Assembly (NCBI GenBank): GCA_013359255.1
Contig: JABWCF010000003.1
Coordinates: 124,001-188,000 of the forward strand
DNA: 64,000 nucleotides
Reading direction: 5' to 3'
Source: Flavobacteriales bacterium
GTDB taxonomy: Bacteria > Bacteroidota > Bacteroidia > Flavobacteriales_E > Vicingaceae
A program made the translations under genes and the position numbers. The notes below the pieces were generated by a model, which saw only the letters and a list, made by a program, of their open reading frames with translations, was not told the DNA's origin and did not search any database. Every line of letters begins with the position of its first letter. Position 1 is the stretch's first letter. Shown in pieces: positions 52,763-61,635 of the stretch.

Positions 52763-53383
52763 TCAGATTTTTAATATCTCATTTACCGTTTCATTTTCTT
52801 TGAGGTAAATAGCATTTAATCCGCATTGTATAGCTCCTGCAACATGTTGCTCGGAGTCGTCAATAAACAGAGTTTCTATAGGATTTAATTGGTTTTGTTG
52901 AAGCACATATTCAAAACAATCGGCATTAGGTTTTCTTAAACCTATTATATTTGAATAGTAGTGCTTTTCGAAAATATATTCGAAAATATTTGAACCAAAA
53001 GAACGGATAACAATTTGTTCAAATGCATTTACATGTATTTCGTTGGTATTGCTGAGCAGAAATATTCGGTATTTATTTTTTAGTTGTCTAAGTAATTTTA
53101 CTCTCTCTGAAGGAAAGTCGAGCAACATGGCATTCCATGCAGTGTCAATTTCTTTATCAGAAACTTCTTTAGGCAAGTATTTTCTAAGTTCATTTCTAAA
53201 TAAATGAGCAGAAATTTTTCCAGTTTCAAAATGGTCGAACAAGGAACTTTGTTTCGCTTTTGAATACACCAAACGAAAATCTTTTATTCCAAGCTCCAAA
53301 AAGGCTTGCTCGGTAAGCAAGTAATTTATGTTTAGCAGCACTCCACCTAAATCGAAGATAATATTTTTAATATTTTTTTGCAT
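52763..53383 (-). CDS. HAD family phosphatase
   Basis: This 206-residue HAD hydrolase (subfamily IA) has motif I IIFDLGGVLLNINYL (variant DLGG, with Leu-Gly in place of the usual Asp-x-Asp acid), motif II LLSNTNEIH, the motif III lysine near GLRKPNADCFEYVL and motif IV TLFIDDSEQHVAGA. The loss of the second Asp of motif I (DxD) resembles the YihX/epoxide-hydrolase N-terminal type. The substrate is unknown. Confidence 0.88.
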   Translation of the reverse strand: MQKNIKNIIFDLGGVLLNINYLLTEQAFLELGIKDFRLVYSKAKQSSLFDHFETGKISAHLFRNELRKYLPKEVSDKEIDTAWNAMLLDFPSERVKLLRQLKNKYRIFLLSNTNEIHVNAFEQIVIRSFGSNIFEYIFEKHYYSNIIGLRKPNADCFEYVLQQNQLNPIETLFIDDSEQHVAGAIQCGLNAIYLKENETVNEILKI

Positions 53384-53419
53384 AAAAAAGTATTCGTTGC
53401 CAAAAATAGCTATATATAA

Positions 53420-53451
53420 TTTTGCAAATCCACTTGCTACTATTACATTTG
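53420..53451 (+). promoter_or_regulatory. tRNA promoter: -33 TTTTG and -7 TACATTTG
   Basis: TTTTG (53420-53424) and TACATTTG (53444-53451) are separated by 19 nt, the Bacteroidota consensus arrangement. The tRNA begins 25 nt downstream. It is the most complete promoter match in the window. Confidence 0.75.
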
Positions 53452-53475
53452 CAGCCCTCGAATTTTTAAAATTCA

Positions 53476-53549
53476 GGGCCCTTAGCTCAGCTGGTTAGAG
53501 CACCTGACTCATAATCAGGGGGTCGATGGTTCAAGCCCATCAGGGCCCA
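53476..53549 (+). tRNA. tRNA with CAU anticodon, probably tRNA-Ile2 (or elongator Met)
   Basis: The 74-nt cloverleaf has acceptor stem GGGCCCT/AGGGCCC, D-arm AGCTCAGCTGGTTAGAGC, anticodon arm CCTGA-CTCATAA-TCAGG, T-arm with GGTTCAAGCCC and discriminator A. No CCA is encoded. The C4-G69 and C5-G68 pairs of the acceptor stem are those recognised by TilS in tRNA-Ile2 and are absent from E. coli elongator tRNA-Met. The overall sequence also resembles E. coli ileX. If so, C34 is changed to lysidine and the tRNA reads AUA. Confidence 0.93.
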
Positions 53550-53553
53550 CAAG

Positions 53554-53588
53554 AAAAAAGGTTTCGGTTTTTACCCGAAACCTTTTTT
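53554..53588. terminator. Bidirectional terminator between tRNA and cysH
   Basis: The 14-bp arms AAAAAAGGTTTCGG (53554-53567) and CCGAAACCTTTTTT (53575-53588) flank a 7-nt loop. It ends the tRNA transcript on the plus strand and cysH on the minus strand. Confidence 0.9.
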
Positions 53589-53602
53589 GTATGATTCTTT
53601 TT

Positions 53603-54271
53603 TTACTTTCCGGCTAAATCGGTATGCAAGCCACACTCGGTTTTCTTTAAACCAAACCACCGGCTGTTCCGTTCGCTATCGCCCTCAATAAATTTTCTGG
53701 TACAAGGCTCGCAACCAATACTTACATATCCTTTTGCCTCTAAAGGGTGGGCAGGAAGATTATTATCGTGAATATACTGATAAATCATAGCGTTGCTCCA
53801 ATTCAGTACCGGATGATAACGAATACAACCAAAAGGAGCCGGTTGTTCTTCTTTCATTTGTTTTCGGTTTTCGTTCTGTGAAGCACGAATTCCATTTATC
53901 CAAACATCGAATTCTCCTAAAATGGGCTCTAAAGGCTGGATTTTGTTTAAGTAGCAACAATAATCAGGGTCGGATGTAAATAGCAAACTACCATTATTAT
54001 CTTTTTGCTGCGATTTGGACACCAAAGGATTTACTCCAACGAATTCTAACCCCAAGCATTCCGATAACTGATCTTTAAAGATTAATGTTTCGGGAAATAA
54101 AAATCCGGTATTCAAGTAATAAACAGGTATCGTTTTATCTATTCCGCTTAGCATGTGTAACAATGGAATGCTGTGGGTTTGAAACGATGAAGTGGCAAAT
54201 ATTTTTTTTCCCTCTTTGGTATATTGCTCTATCTTTTTTTTAATAGGTTCTATCGTGTACGAAGGTTTCAT
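53603..54271 (-). CDS. cysH: Phosphoadenylyl/adenylyl-sulfate reductase, 4Fe-4S type
   Basis: This 222-residue PAPS-reductase-family enzyme reduces activated sulfate to sulfite in assimilation. The cluster motif of adenylyl-sulfate (APS) reductases is complete: C105-C106 (DPDYCCYLNK) and C187-x2-C190 (SIGCEPCTRKF). The catalytic Cys213 lies in KKTECGLHTDLAGK. The four cluster cysteines favour APS as substrate over PAPS. The protein is slightly short at the N-terminus. No other cys genes adjoin it. Confidence 0.92.
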   Translation of the reverse strand: MKPSYTIEPIKKKIEQYTKEGKKIFATSSFQTHSIPLLHMLSGIDKTIPVYYLNTGFLFPETLIFKDQLSECLGLEFVGVNPLVSKSQQKDNNGSLLFTSDPDYCCYLNKIQPLEPILGEFDVWINGIRASQNENRKQMKEEQPAPFGCIRYHPVLNWSNAMIYQYIHDNNLPAHPLEAKGYVSIGCEPCTRKFIEGDSERNSRWFGLKKTECGLHTDLAGK

Positions 54272-54346
54272 GCAACAAATTTAGAACTTCCTTTTCAAGC
54301 ATTAAAAAAACCTTGTAAATTCTTACCTTCGCAGCAAGTAAAGAGT

Positions 54347-56068
54347 ATGCAAAAACGTTGGAAAATAAAAGAACTACCGCCCTTTGAGTCGATTAACCAA
54401 TTATCGAAAGCCTTAAACGGATTAAGCCCATCTTTGTGTACTCTTTTAATTCAACGAGGAATTGATAATTTTGAAAAAGCCCACCTTTTTTTCCGCCCTA
54501 AGCTAAACCAATTATATGATCCGTTTCTAATGAAAGATATGGAAAAGGCGGTTCTTCGACTTGAAAAAGCTATTTCGAACCAAGAAAAGATATTAATTTA
54601 TGGCGACTACGATGTAGATGGCACCACCTCGGTTGCTATGTTATACGCTTTTCTTTCTACATTTTATAATCAATTGGAATACTATATACCCGACAGATAC
54701 ACCGAAGGGTATGGTATTTCTTACAAAGGAATTGATTATGCTTTCGAAAATAATTTTTCACTGATTATTGCATTAGATTGCGGAATAAAAGCCAATGAAA
54801 AAATAGAATATGCAAATGGAAAAAACATCGATTTTATTATTTGCGACCATCACCGCCCGGGAGATACTCTTCCTGCTGCCTGTGCCGTATTAGACCCCAA
54901 GCGTTCCGATTGTGCTTATCCCTACAAAGAACTTTCCGGATGTGGGGTAGGTTTTAAACTACTACAGGCCTACGCTAGCAGAAATAATATCGATTTTCGA
55001 TATTTAGAAGAATGCTTGGACTTGTTAGCTATTAGTATTTGTGCCGACATTGTACCCATAACAGGAGAAAACCGAATTTTTACCTTTTTTGGATTACAAC
55101 AGCTTAATAAAACCCCAAGGCATGGAATAAAAGCACTCAAAGAGTTAAGTAAATCGAGAGGAGAACTTTCAGTATCTGATGTTGTGTTTCTTCTTGCACC
55201 ACGCATTAATGCAGCAGGCCGTATAGAAAAAGGCATTAGTGCCGTTAAAACCCTGTTAGCTAAAACCGAGGAAGAAGCCCGTAAAACAGGCGAATTAATC
55301 AATATTCAAAACAACGACCGGAGAGACCTTGATAAGTGCATTACTCTCGAAGCTACCGAGATGATTGAAAATTCTGAGGAGTATAAAAAGCGAAAAACTA
55401 CCGTTGTTTACAAAGAAAATTGGCATAAAGGAGTTGTAGGAATTGTGGCTTCTAGACTTATTGAAACCTATTATAAACCCACCATCGTATTAACTCAGGC
55501 TAATGGTGTAATTTCAGGATCGGCCCGCTCTGTAAAAGGGTTCGATGTGTATAATGCAATTGAAGCCTGCAGCGATTTATTAGAACAATTTGGAGGACAT
55601 ATGTATGCTGCCGGACTTACGCTTAAAAACGAAAATCTGGAAAAGTTTATTCACCGCTTTGAAAAAATCGTAGCCTCTTCAATAGAAGAGGAAATGCTTG
55701 TTCCTGAAGAAGAAATAGATGCCGAAATAAAATTTACGGAGATTACACAAAAATTTATTAACGTACTGAAACAATTTCAGCCTTTTGGTCCCGAAAATAT
55801 GAATCCTATTTTTATGGCTCGAAATGTTCTTTCTAAACCCTATGCTAAAGTGGTAGGTAAAAATCACCTGCAGTTCAATGCCTACCAAAGCAAATGTCCA
55901 GAAATGGAGTTTCATGTCATAGGTTTTGGAATGGGTCATTATCTTTCTCTTGTTACTTCCAAAAAACCATTTGACATCCTCTTTCATATTGATGAGAATT
56001 TTTGGAATAATAAAAAACAAATACAACTTAAATTAATTGATATACGAGCTTCTGAGAATAATTCATGA
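54347..56068 (+). CDS. recJ: Single-stranded-DNA exonuclease RecJ
   Basis: This 573-residue DHH-family 5'-3' exonuclease for recombination and mismatch repair has motif I LIYGDYDVDGTTSVAMLYAF, the DHH motif ICDHHRPGDTLP, PRINAAGRIEKGISAVKTLL and the DHHA1 domain SGSARSVKGFDVYNAIEA with FGGHMYAAGLTL. The C-terminal OB-like domain is present. ATG 54347 (MQKRWKIKEL) is chosen. The frame is open back to 54224, but that part overlaps cysH antisense and lies upstream of a TACCTTCG -7-like element (54324-54331). Confidence 0.95.
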   Translation: MQKRWKIKELPPFESINQLSKALNGLSPSLCTLLIQRGIDNFEKAHLFFRPKLNQLYDPFLMKDMEKAVLRLEKAISNQEKILIYGDYDVDGTTSVAMLYAFLSTFYNQLEYYIPDRYTEGYGISYKGIDYAFENNFSLIIALDCGIKANEKIEYANGKNIDFIICDHHRPGDTLPAACAVLDPKRSDCAYPYKELSGCGVGFKLLQAYASRNNIDFRYLEECLDLLAISICADIVPITGENRIFTFFGLQQLNKTPRHGIKALKELSKSRGELSVSDVVFLLAPRINAAGRIEKGISAVKTLLAKTEEEARKTGELINIQNNDRRDLDKCITLEATEMIENSEEYKKRKTTVVYKENWHKGVVGIVASRLIETYYKPTIVLTQANGVISGSARSVKGFDVYNAIEACSDLLEQFGGHMYAAGLTLKNENLEKFIHRFEKIVASSIEEEMLVPEEEIDAEIKFTEITQKFINVLKQFQPFGPENMNPIFMARNVLSKPYAKVVGKNHLQFNAYQSKCPEMEFHVIGFGMGHYLSLVTSKKPFDILFHIDENFWNNKKQIQLKLIDIRASENNS

Positions 56069-56080
56069 AAATAGGATTAG

Positions 56081-56088
56081 TACATTTG
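56081..56088 (+). promoter_or_regulatory. -7 element of gpmI (TACATTTG)
   Basis: This is an exact TAnnTTTG match ending 21 nt before the gpmI ATG at 56110. It suggests gpmI is transcribed independently of recJ. Confidence 0.5.
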
Positions 56089-56109
56089 TTGGCGTAATTA
56101 AAATGCAGA

Positions 56110-57627
56110 ATGAATAAAAAAATCGCACTCATTATATTAGATGGTTGGGGGAAAGGAAATTCTTCTCAAACAGATGCTATCTTTAATGCACAAACACCTT
56201 TCATAGATTCTTGTTATAAAAAATATCCAAATTCCGAATTGCTTACAAGCGGAGAAAATGTAGGACTTCCTGATGGGCAAATGGGAAACTCCGAAGTGGG
56301 ACACTTAAACATCGGAGCGGGAAGAGTAGTTTACCAAGATTTAGTTCGTATTAACAAAGCTGTTAAAGAGCATACTTTTGAAGAAAATAGCGTATTAAAA
56401 AATGCCTTTCAAAAAGCAAAGGAATTAAACTGTGGCATTCACTTTATTGGCCTTGTATCATCAGGCGGAATCCATTCTCACGATTCACATTTGTATGCAT
56501 TATGCAACATGGCCAAAGCATACCAACTACAAAATGTGTTCATACATGCTATTACCGATGGTCGCGATTGCGACCCTAAAAGCGGAATAAGACATATTAC
56601 CCATTTGCAAAACCATCTCTATCATTCGGCAGGCCAAATCGTATCAATGATTGGACGATACTATGCCATGGACAGAGACAACCGCTGGGACAGAATCAAA
56701 ACAGCCTACGACATGCTGCTCTTTGGAAAAGGAAATACCACAACGGATTTTGTAAAATCCATTCAACAATGCTACGAACAAAACGAAACAGACGAGTTTA
56801 TAAAACCTATTGTAAAAGTTGATACAAATGGAAATGCAATGGGCAGAATAAAACCCAACGATATAGTAATTTGCTTCAATTTTAGAACCGATAGGTGTCG
56901 CGAAATTACCAGCGTTCTTACCCAAAAAAATATGCCCGAATTTCAAATGCAAACCATACCCTTGCATTATGTTACAATGACCAATTATGATAGCACTTTT
57001 CAAAATATTTCCATCGTATTCAATAAAGATAATTTAAACAACACGCTTGGAGAAACCCTTGCCAAAGCAAGAAAAAAACAATTACGAATAGCCGAAACTG
57101 AAAAATATCCGCATGTAACTTTCTTTTTTTCCGGAGGCCGAGAAGTTCCTTTTGCCGGTGAAAGTCGCATTATGATTGATTCTCCAAAAATAGCCACCTA
57201 CGATTTACAACCCGAAATGAGCGCTGAACAAGTTACTCTTGCCGCCCTTAGCGAAATAGAAAAAAAAGAATTCGACTTTATTTGCCTCAACTTTGCCAAT
57301 GCCGATATGGTAGGGCATACCGGAGTATATCCGGCCATTATAAAAGCAGTAGAAAAAATAGATTCCTGCACCAACAGAATTGTTGAAGCAGGAATAAAAA
57401 ACGGGTACTCTTTTCTAATTATTGCCGATCACGGAAATGCCGATTGTGCCATCAATTCGGACGGTACACCCAACACTGCACACACCACCAATCCGGTTCC
57501 TTGCATATTAATTGATAACGATTTTAAAAATATTAAAAACGGGAAGTTAGCTGATTTAGCTCCCACTATTCTTAAAATGATGAATATTCCCATTCCGCAG
57601 GAAATGACAGGAGAAATTCTAATTTAA
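56110..57627 (+). CDS. gpmI: 2,3-bisphosphoglycerate-independent phosphoglycerate mutase
   Basis: This 505-residue glycolytic enzyme of the alkaline phosphatase superfamily needs two Mn. It has LIILDGWGKG at the N-terminus and the phosphoserine nucleophile in QMGNSEVGHLNIGAGRVVYQ. GRYYAMDRDNRWDRIKTAYD, NFANADMVGHTGVYPA and IADHGNADCAI supply metal and substrate ligands. The length is standard. The M20 dipeptidase gene follows 13 nt later. Confidence 0.97.
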   Translation: MNKKIALIILDGWGKGNSSQTDAIFNAQTPFIDSCYKKYPNSELLTSGENVGLPDGQMGNSEVGHLNIGAGRVVYQDLVRINKAVKEHTFEENSVLKNAFQKAKELNCGIHFIGLVSSGGIHSHDSHLYALCNMAKAYQLQNVFIHAITDGRDCDPKSGIRHITHLQNHLYHSAGQIVSMIGRYYAMDRDNRWDRIKTAYDMLLFGKGNTTTDFVKSIQQCYEQNETDEFIKPIVKVDTNGNAMGRIKPNDIVICFNFRTDRCREITSVLTQKNMPEFQMQTIPLHYVTMTNYDSTFQNISIVFNKDNLNNTLGETLAKARKKQLRIAETEKYPHVTFFFSGGREVPFAGESRIMIDSPKIATYDLQPEMSAEQVTLAALSEIEKKEFDFICLNFANADMVGHTGVYPAIIKAVEKIDSCTNRIVEAGIKNGYSFLIIADHGNADCAINSDGTPNTAHTTNPVPCILIDNDFKNIKNGKLADLAPTILKMMNIPIPQEMTGEILI

Positions 57628-57640
57628 AAAAAATAAACCC

Positions 57641-59038
57641 ATGAATAAAGAAATGATCAACCAATACATTCAAAACAACAAAGAGCGTTTTGTTGAAGAA
57701 TTACTGGACTTATTACGCATTCCATCTATAAGTGCCGACCCTGCCTATAAAGCCGATGTGCAACGTACAGCCGAAAAAGTAAAACAACGCCTGCTAGAAG
57801 CCGGGGCCGAACAGGTGGAGGTATGTGCCACTGCTGGGCATCCCATAGTTTATGGCGAAAAAATGATAAGTCAGGATTTGCCGACCGTGTTGGTTTACGG
57901 ACATTATGATGTGCAACCGGTTGACCCCATTGAATTGTGGCATTCTCAACCCTTTGAGCCCATTATTAAAAAAACTCCTCTTCACCCTGAAGGTGCCATT
58001 TTTGCTCGTGGTTCGGCAGATGATAAAGGTCAAGCGTATATGCACATTAAAGCATTGGAATTAATGCTAAAAACCAATACACTTCCCTGCAATATAAAAC
58101 TTATGATTGAAGGCGAAGAAGAGGTCGGCTCCGATAACCTTGGAGTTTTTGTTGCAGAAAATAAAGAAAAACTAAAAGCAGATATTATTCTTATTTCTGA
58201 CACAGCCATACTTGCAAACGATACTCCTTCTATTACTGTTGGGCTAAGGGGCTTAAGCTATGTGGAAGTGGACGTTACCGGGCCAAATCGCGATTTACAT
58301 TCCGGAATTTATGGTGGTGCCGTTGCAAATCCAATCAATATTCTTTGCGAAATGATTGCTTCATTAAAAGATAAGAATAACAAAATAACTATTCCTGGAT
58401 TTTACGATGACGTGTCGACACTTAACGATAGCGAAAAAGCAGAACTGGCTAAAGCCCCCTTTAACGAAGAAGAGTATAAAAAACATCTTGATATTAATGC
58501 GGTGTATGGTGAAAAAGATTTTTCTACTATGGAAAGATCTTCCATTCGCCCTACACTAGATGTAAACGGAATTTGGGGAGGCTATATCGGAGAGGGAGCT
58601 AAAACTGTTCTGCCATCAAAAGCATTTGCAAAAATTTCTATGCGTTTAGTACCCAATCAATCATCGAAAAAAATTACTGAATTATTTAAAAACTATTTTG
58701 AAAGCATTGCTCCTGCTGGTGTTAAAGTGCAGGTAAAACCACACCACGGAGGAGACCCTGTAGTTACTCCCTCTAACAACCCTGGATACCTTGCGGCCGA
58801 AAAGGCCATGCACGAAACATTTGGAAAAAAACCTGTGCCTGTTCGTGGTGGTGGCAGTATTCCTATAGTTGCACTTTTCGAGAAAGAACTTGGCATAAAA
58901 TCTGTGCTAATGGGATTTTCGCTAGATACCGATGCTATACACTCGCCTAATGAACACTATGGGATTTTCAACTACATCAAAGGAATTGAAACAATTCCGT
59001 TATTCTTTTACCATTATGCACAACTTTTTAAAAAATAA
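57641..59038 (+). CDS. M20 family dipeptidase
   Basis: This 465-residue metallopeptidase of the CNDP/DapE-ArgE type has VLVYGHYDVQPVDP, the Asp-Glu pair in FARGSADDKGQAYMHIKALE and IEGEEEVGSDNLG, and RGGGSIPIVALFEKELG and SPNEHYGIFNYIKGIE near the end. It probably cleaves dipeptides in the cytosol. It follows gpmI and overlaps the lipoprotein gene by 23 nt. Confidence 0.92.
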   Translation: MNKEMINQYIQNNKERFVEELLDLLRIPSISADPAYKADVQRTAEKVKQRLLEAGAEQVEVCATAGHPIVYGEKMISQDLPTVLVYGHYDVQPVDPIELWHSQPFEPIIKKTPLHPEGAIFARGSADDKGQAYMHIKALELMLKTNTLPCNIKLMIEGEEEVGSDNLGVFVAENKEKLKADIILISDTAILANDTPSITVGLRGLSYVEVDVTGPNRDLHSGIYGGAVANPINILCEMIASLKDKNNKITIPGFYDDVSTLNDSEKAELAKAPFNEEEYKKHLDINAVYGEKDFSTMERSSIRPTLDVNGIWGGYIGEGAKTVLPSKAFAKISMRLVPNQSSKKITELFKNYFESIAPAGVKVQVKPHHGGDPVVTPSNNPGYLAAEKAMHETFGKKPVPVRGGGSIPIVALFEKELGIKSVLMGFSLDTDAIHSPNEHYGIFNYIKGIETIPLFFYHYAQLFKK

Positions 59039-59510
59039 AACAACACTTGTATTAATACTCTTTTTGTCGATTCTTCTAAGTTCATGCATAAAATATAAAG
59101 ATGTGAATGTGCTTGGGGTTACCGATGTTAAGTTGCAAAATGTTTCTTTAGAAAAAGTAGACGTATTAATTACACTGCAAGTTCAGAATCCAAATAACTA
59201 CAAGATTAGCATTGTTGATGGCGATATGCAGGTGTATGTTAAAGGCATAAAATTGGGTAATGCGGTAATTAAAAACAATGTGGTGCTTCCTAAAAAATCC
59301 GATATGAAGCATGACATCTTAATTAGCGGAACGCCTTCACAAATGAGCATAGCAGCTATTCCGACTCTTATGGGTTTAATGGGAAAAAATAAGGCTGTTC
59401 CTATTAAAGTAAAAGGCGAAATCAAAGCTAGAGCAAAAGGTATTTCTAAAAAATTTCCGGTAGATTTTTCGGATAATGTAAGTGTAGGCGAATTAAAAGA
59501 AATGAAATAA
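59016..59510 (+). CDS. LEA type 2 (WHy domain) lipoprotein
   Basis: This 164-residue protein has signal peptide and lipobox LLSSC, then a LEA14-like WHy domain (VKLQNVSLEKVDVLITLQVQ, NPNNYKISIVDGDMQVYV, VKGEIKARAKGISKKFPVDF). Such lipoproteins occur widely in Bacteroidota; their role is unknown. ATG 59016 (MHNFLKNKTT) is chosen, inside the dipeptidase 3' end. The open frame upstream would give an implausible leader. Confidence 0.85.
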   Translation: MHNFLKNKTTLVLILFLSILLSSCIKYKDVNVLGVTDVKLQNVSLEKVDVLITLQVQNPNNYKISIVDGDMQVYVKGIKLGNAVIKNNVVLPKKSDMKHDILISGTPSQMSIAAIPTLMGLMGKNKAVPIKVKGEIKARAKGISKKFPVDFSDNVSVGELKEMK

Positions 59511-59569
59511 AGAAACTCTTCTTCAATGGATTTTTTTCATTATCAATAGGAATTTTCTCTCTTTTTTAT

Positions 59570-59962
59570 CTATAAATTATTCTTAATTCTTTCGGCTATT
59601 TCTTCAAACTCTTTTTTAGATAATTGAAGTTTAGGATTTGCAAAATTCATATCACTCATCGAATGGATAGGAATTAAATGAATGTGTGCATGAGGAACCT
59701 CTAATCCTATTACGGTTATTCCTACTTTTTGACAAGGAAATGATTTTTTAATTCCCGAAGCAAGCGTCTTTGAGGTTTGCCATAGTCCGCTAAAAATAGG
59801 CTCATGTATATCAAATATATCGTCTATTTCTATTTTCGGAATAAGCAATGTATGCCCCTTTACCAAAGGAAATATATCTAAAAATGCTAAATAGTTTTCA
59901 TCCTCAAACACCTTATAACAAGGTATTTCTTTATTAACTATTCTAGTAAAAAGACTTGCCAT
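59570..59962 (-). CDS. HIT family nucleotide hydrolase/transferase
   Basis: This 130-residue histidine-triad protein (HINT/Fhit-like) has the active-site motif PHAHIHLIPI and the N-terminal signature SLFTRIVNKEIPCYKVFEDE with LAFLDIFPLVKGHTLLIPK. It hydrolyses nucleoside phosphoramidates or similar dinucleotides. It overlaps the greA stop by one base; the pair is conserved in Bacteroidota. Confidence 0.93.
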   Translation of the reverse strand: MASLFTRIVNKEIPCYKVFEDENYLAFLDIFPLVKGHTLLIPKIEIDDIFDIHEPIFSGLWQTSKTLASGIKKSFPCQKVGITVIGLEVPHAHIHLIPIHSMSDMNFANPKLQLSKKEFEEIAERIKNNL

Positions 59963-60435
59963 TATCTTTTAATGTCTAATATTTCGAACTTAATAATTCC
60001 GGAAGGCGTTTTTACTTCAGCTATCTCTCCTACCGATTTTCCAAGCAACCCTTTTCCGATAGGCGAATCGATAGAAATTTTCTTTTCTTTTAAATCGGCT
60101 TCATTTTCTGAAACAATAGTGTATTCCATTTCAGCCTTATTCATCATGTTCTTTATTTTAACCCTTGTTAAAATAGAAACCCGATGCGTATCTAATTGCG
60201 ACTCGTCTAAAACACGGGCATTACTGATAATATCCTCTAATTTAGATATTTTAAGCTCCAGTAACCCTTGTGCCTCTTTTGCTGCATCGTATTCTGCATT
60301 TTCCGATAAGTCGCCTTTATCTCTTGCTTCTGCAATTTGTTTTGAAATTTTTGGTCTTTCCACCGTTTTCAGTTGCTTCAATTCTTCTTGTAACTTTTTA
60401 AGTCCCTCTGAAGTGTAATAGTTAGTTTGTGACAT
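59962..60435 (-). CDS. greA: Transcription elongation factor GreA
   Basis: This 157-residue protein has an N-terminal coiled coil with the acidic tip ARDKGDLSENAEYDAAKEAQ, which inserts into the RNA polymerase secondary channel. Its C-terminal FKBP-like domain has SIDSPIGKGLLGKSVGEIAE. It rescues backtracked polymerase by stimulating RNA cleavage. Length and start are normal. Confidence 0.96.
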   Translation of the reverse strand: MSQTNYYTSEGLKKLQEELKQLKTVERPKISKQIAEARDKGDLSENAEYDAAKEAQGLLELKISKLEDIISNARVLDESQLDTHRVSILTRVKIKNMMNKAEMEYTIVSENEADLKEKKISIDSPIGKGLLGKSVGEIAEVKTPSGIIKFEILDIKR

Positions 60436-60456
60436 AAGCCATGAATTTTAAAAACC

Positions 60457-60488
60457 AAAGAGAATTCTGAAGTATCAGAATTCTCTTT
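60457..60488 (-). terminator. Terminator-like hairpin after porV
   Basis: The 14-bp arms AAAGAGAATTCTGA (60457-60470) and TCAGAATTCTCTTT (60475-60488) flank an AGTA loop. On the minus strand it is followed by GGTTTTTAAAA. It lies between the porV stop (60513) and the greA start. Confidence 0.75.
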
Positions 60489-60512
60489 AGGATAAGGTTA
60501 TTATTTATTTAA

Positions 60513-61604
60513 TTATAAGTTTATTCTAGCACCAATGCTATGGGTTCCCTGAAAAGGATTTGTAAAACGATACGAATAATCGAAACTGATAGTGCTTCCA
60601 TTCTTATTAAATGGTAAATCGAAAGAAAATCCTGCACTCGGTCCCGCGTGGGCCTCAGGTACAATTCCTTTATACACTTCTTTTTTAGATGCTCTGTCAA
60701 TTACATAACCTGCTCTGAAAGTTAACATCGACTTAAAGGAGTATTCTAACCCCAAACGATATTGGTCTCTGGTAAATGAATTAGATGTAAATGTACCGCT
60801 GGCTGTTAATTTATGATCAGATGTTATTTTGTCTCCTGTTGAATCTGTTTTAGGCACCAAGAAAAAATCATACGATGCTCCTATATTTAACAAAGAGGGT
60901 AGTTCAAATTGAGCCGAACGATGTTCTTCTGTACTGTTTACCCCCGTGTTAGGGTTTGTATTTCTAAATGATAATCCATCTCCTGCGTAACGCATAGGAG
61001 GTCCTACATTTTTTAGTGCAATACCAAATTTTATTTGATCATTTTCTCCTGTTACATATCTAACAGCGGCATCTAAAGCCATTCCCTGCGTTCGTATATT
61101 AGAGATTGCTTCGTTTACCATTTTCAATGTTAATCCACCGGAAATACTATTAGAAAATTCTTTTGCATAGGATAAGCCTAAATTCATATAGGATGGCGAG
61201 AATTTACCTAATCCGCCCTCTGGATTGTTTACGGTGGTAATATCTATATCTCCAAAATTCATGGATACAACAGAAAAACCCAATACACTTCCTTCTCCCA
61301 CTCTTTGGCTTAAACCAAATGCATTTATTCCAATTCCTGAACCCACCAAATATCTGGTGTGAGTGAACATTAACTCGGTTTTACGAGTATACGCCATGCC
61401 TGCAACATTTAGATACATCGCTTCTAATCCTGTAACACTTGCAGTGTTGGCCCCACCTAAGCCAGAACTTCTTGCCCAAGGATTAATAAGTAACTCCGTA
61501 GCTCCGGCCTCACCCGACCTATCTTCATTCCCTGCTTTAACTCCGCTTATAGGAAAAAGTATAAGAGCCAATAATACTGTTGTTATTTTTCTTTTGTTCA
61601 TCAT
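60513..61604 (-). CDS. porV: Type IX secretion outer-membrane protein PorV family
   Basis: This 363-residue outer-membrane barrel of the PorV/PorQ (UPF0164) family has a signal peptide (TTVLLALILFPISGVKA). AGATELLINPWARSSGLGGA, YLNVAGMAYTRKTELMFTHT and GLSYAKEFSNSISGGLTLK follow, and the last strand is THSIGARINL. PorV receives T9SS cargo at the translocon and hands it to the sortase PorU. Paralogues exist in many Bacteroidota, so this copy may serve the large secreted protein encoded upstream rather than the core machine. It follows that gene by 31 nt on the same strand. Confidence 0.85.
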   Translation of the reverse strand: MMNKRKITTVLLALILFPISGVKAGNEDRSGEAGATELLINPWARSSGLGGANTASVTGLEAMYLNVAGMAYTRKTELMFTHTRYLVGSGIGINAFGLSQRVGEGSVLGFSVVSMNFGDIDITTVNNPEGGLGKFSPSYMNLGLSYAKEFSNSISGGLTLKMVNEAISNIRTQGMALDAAVRYVTGENDQIKFGIALKNVGPPMRYAGDGLSFRNTNPNTGVNSTEEHRSAQFELPSLLNIGASYDFFLVPKTDSTGDKITSDHKLTASGTFTSNSFTRDQYRLGLEYSFKSMLTFRAGYVIDRASKKEVYKGIVPEAHAGPSAGFSFDLPFNKNGSTISFDYSYRFTNPFQGTHSIGARINL

Positions 61605-61635
61605 ATCTATTGTTTATATAGAACTTTTTTCTTTT

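Noticed and set aside
54224-54346. Extended RecJ start at 54224
   Set aside because: The extra residues overlap cysH on the other strand and match nothing in RecJ; MQKRW at 54347 follows a promoter-like element.
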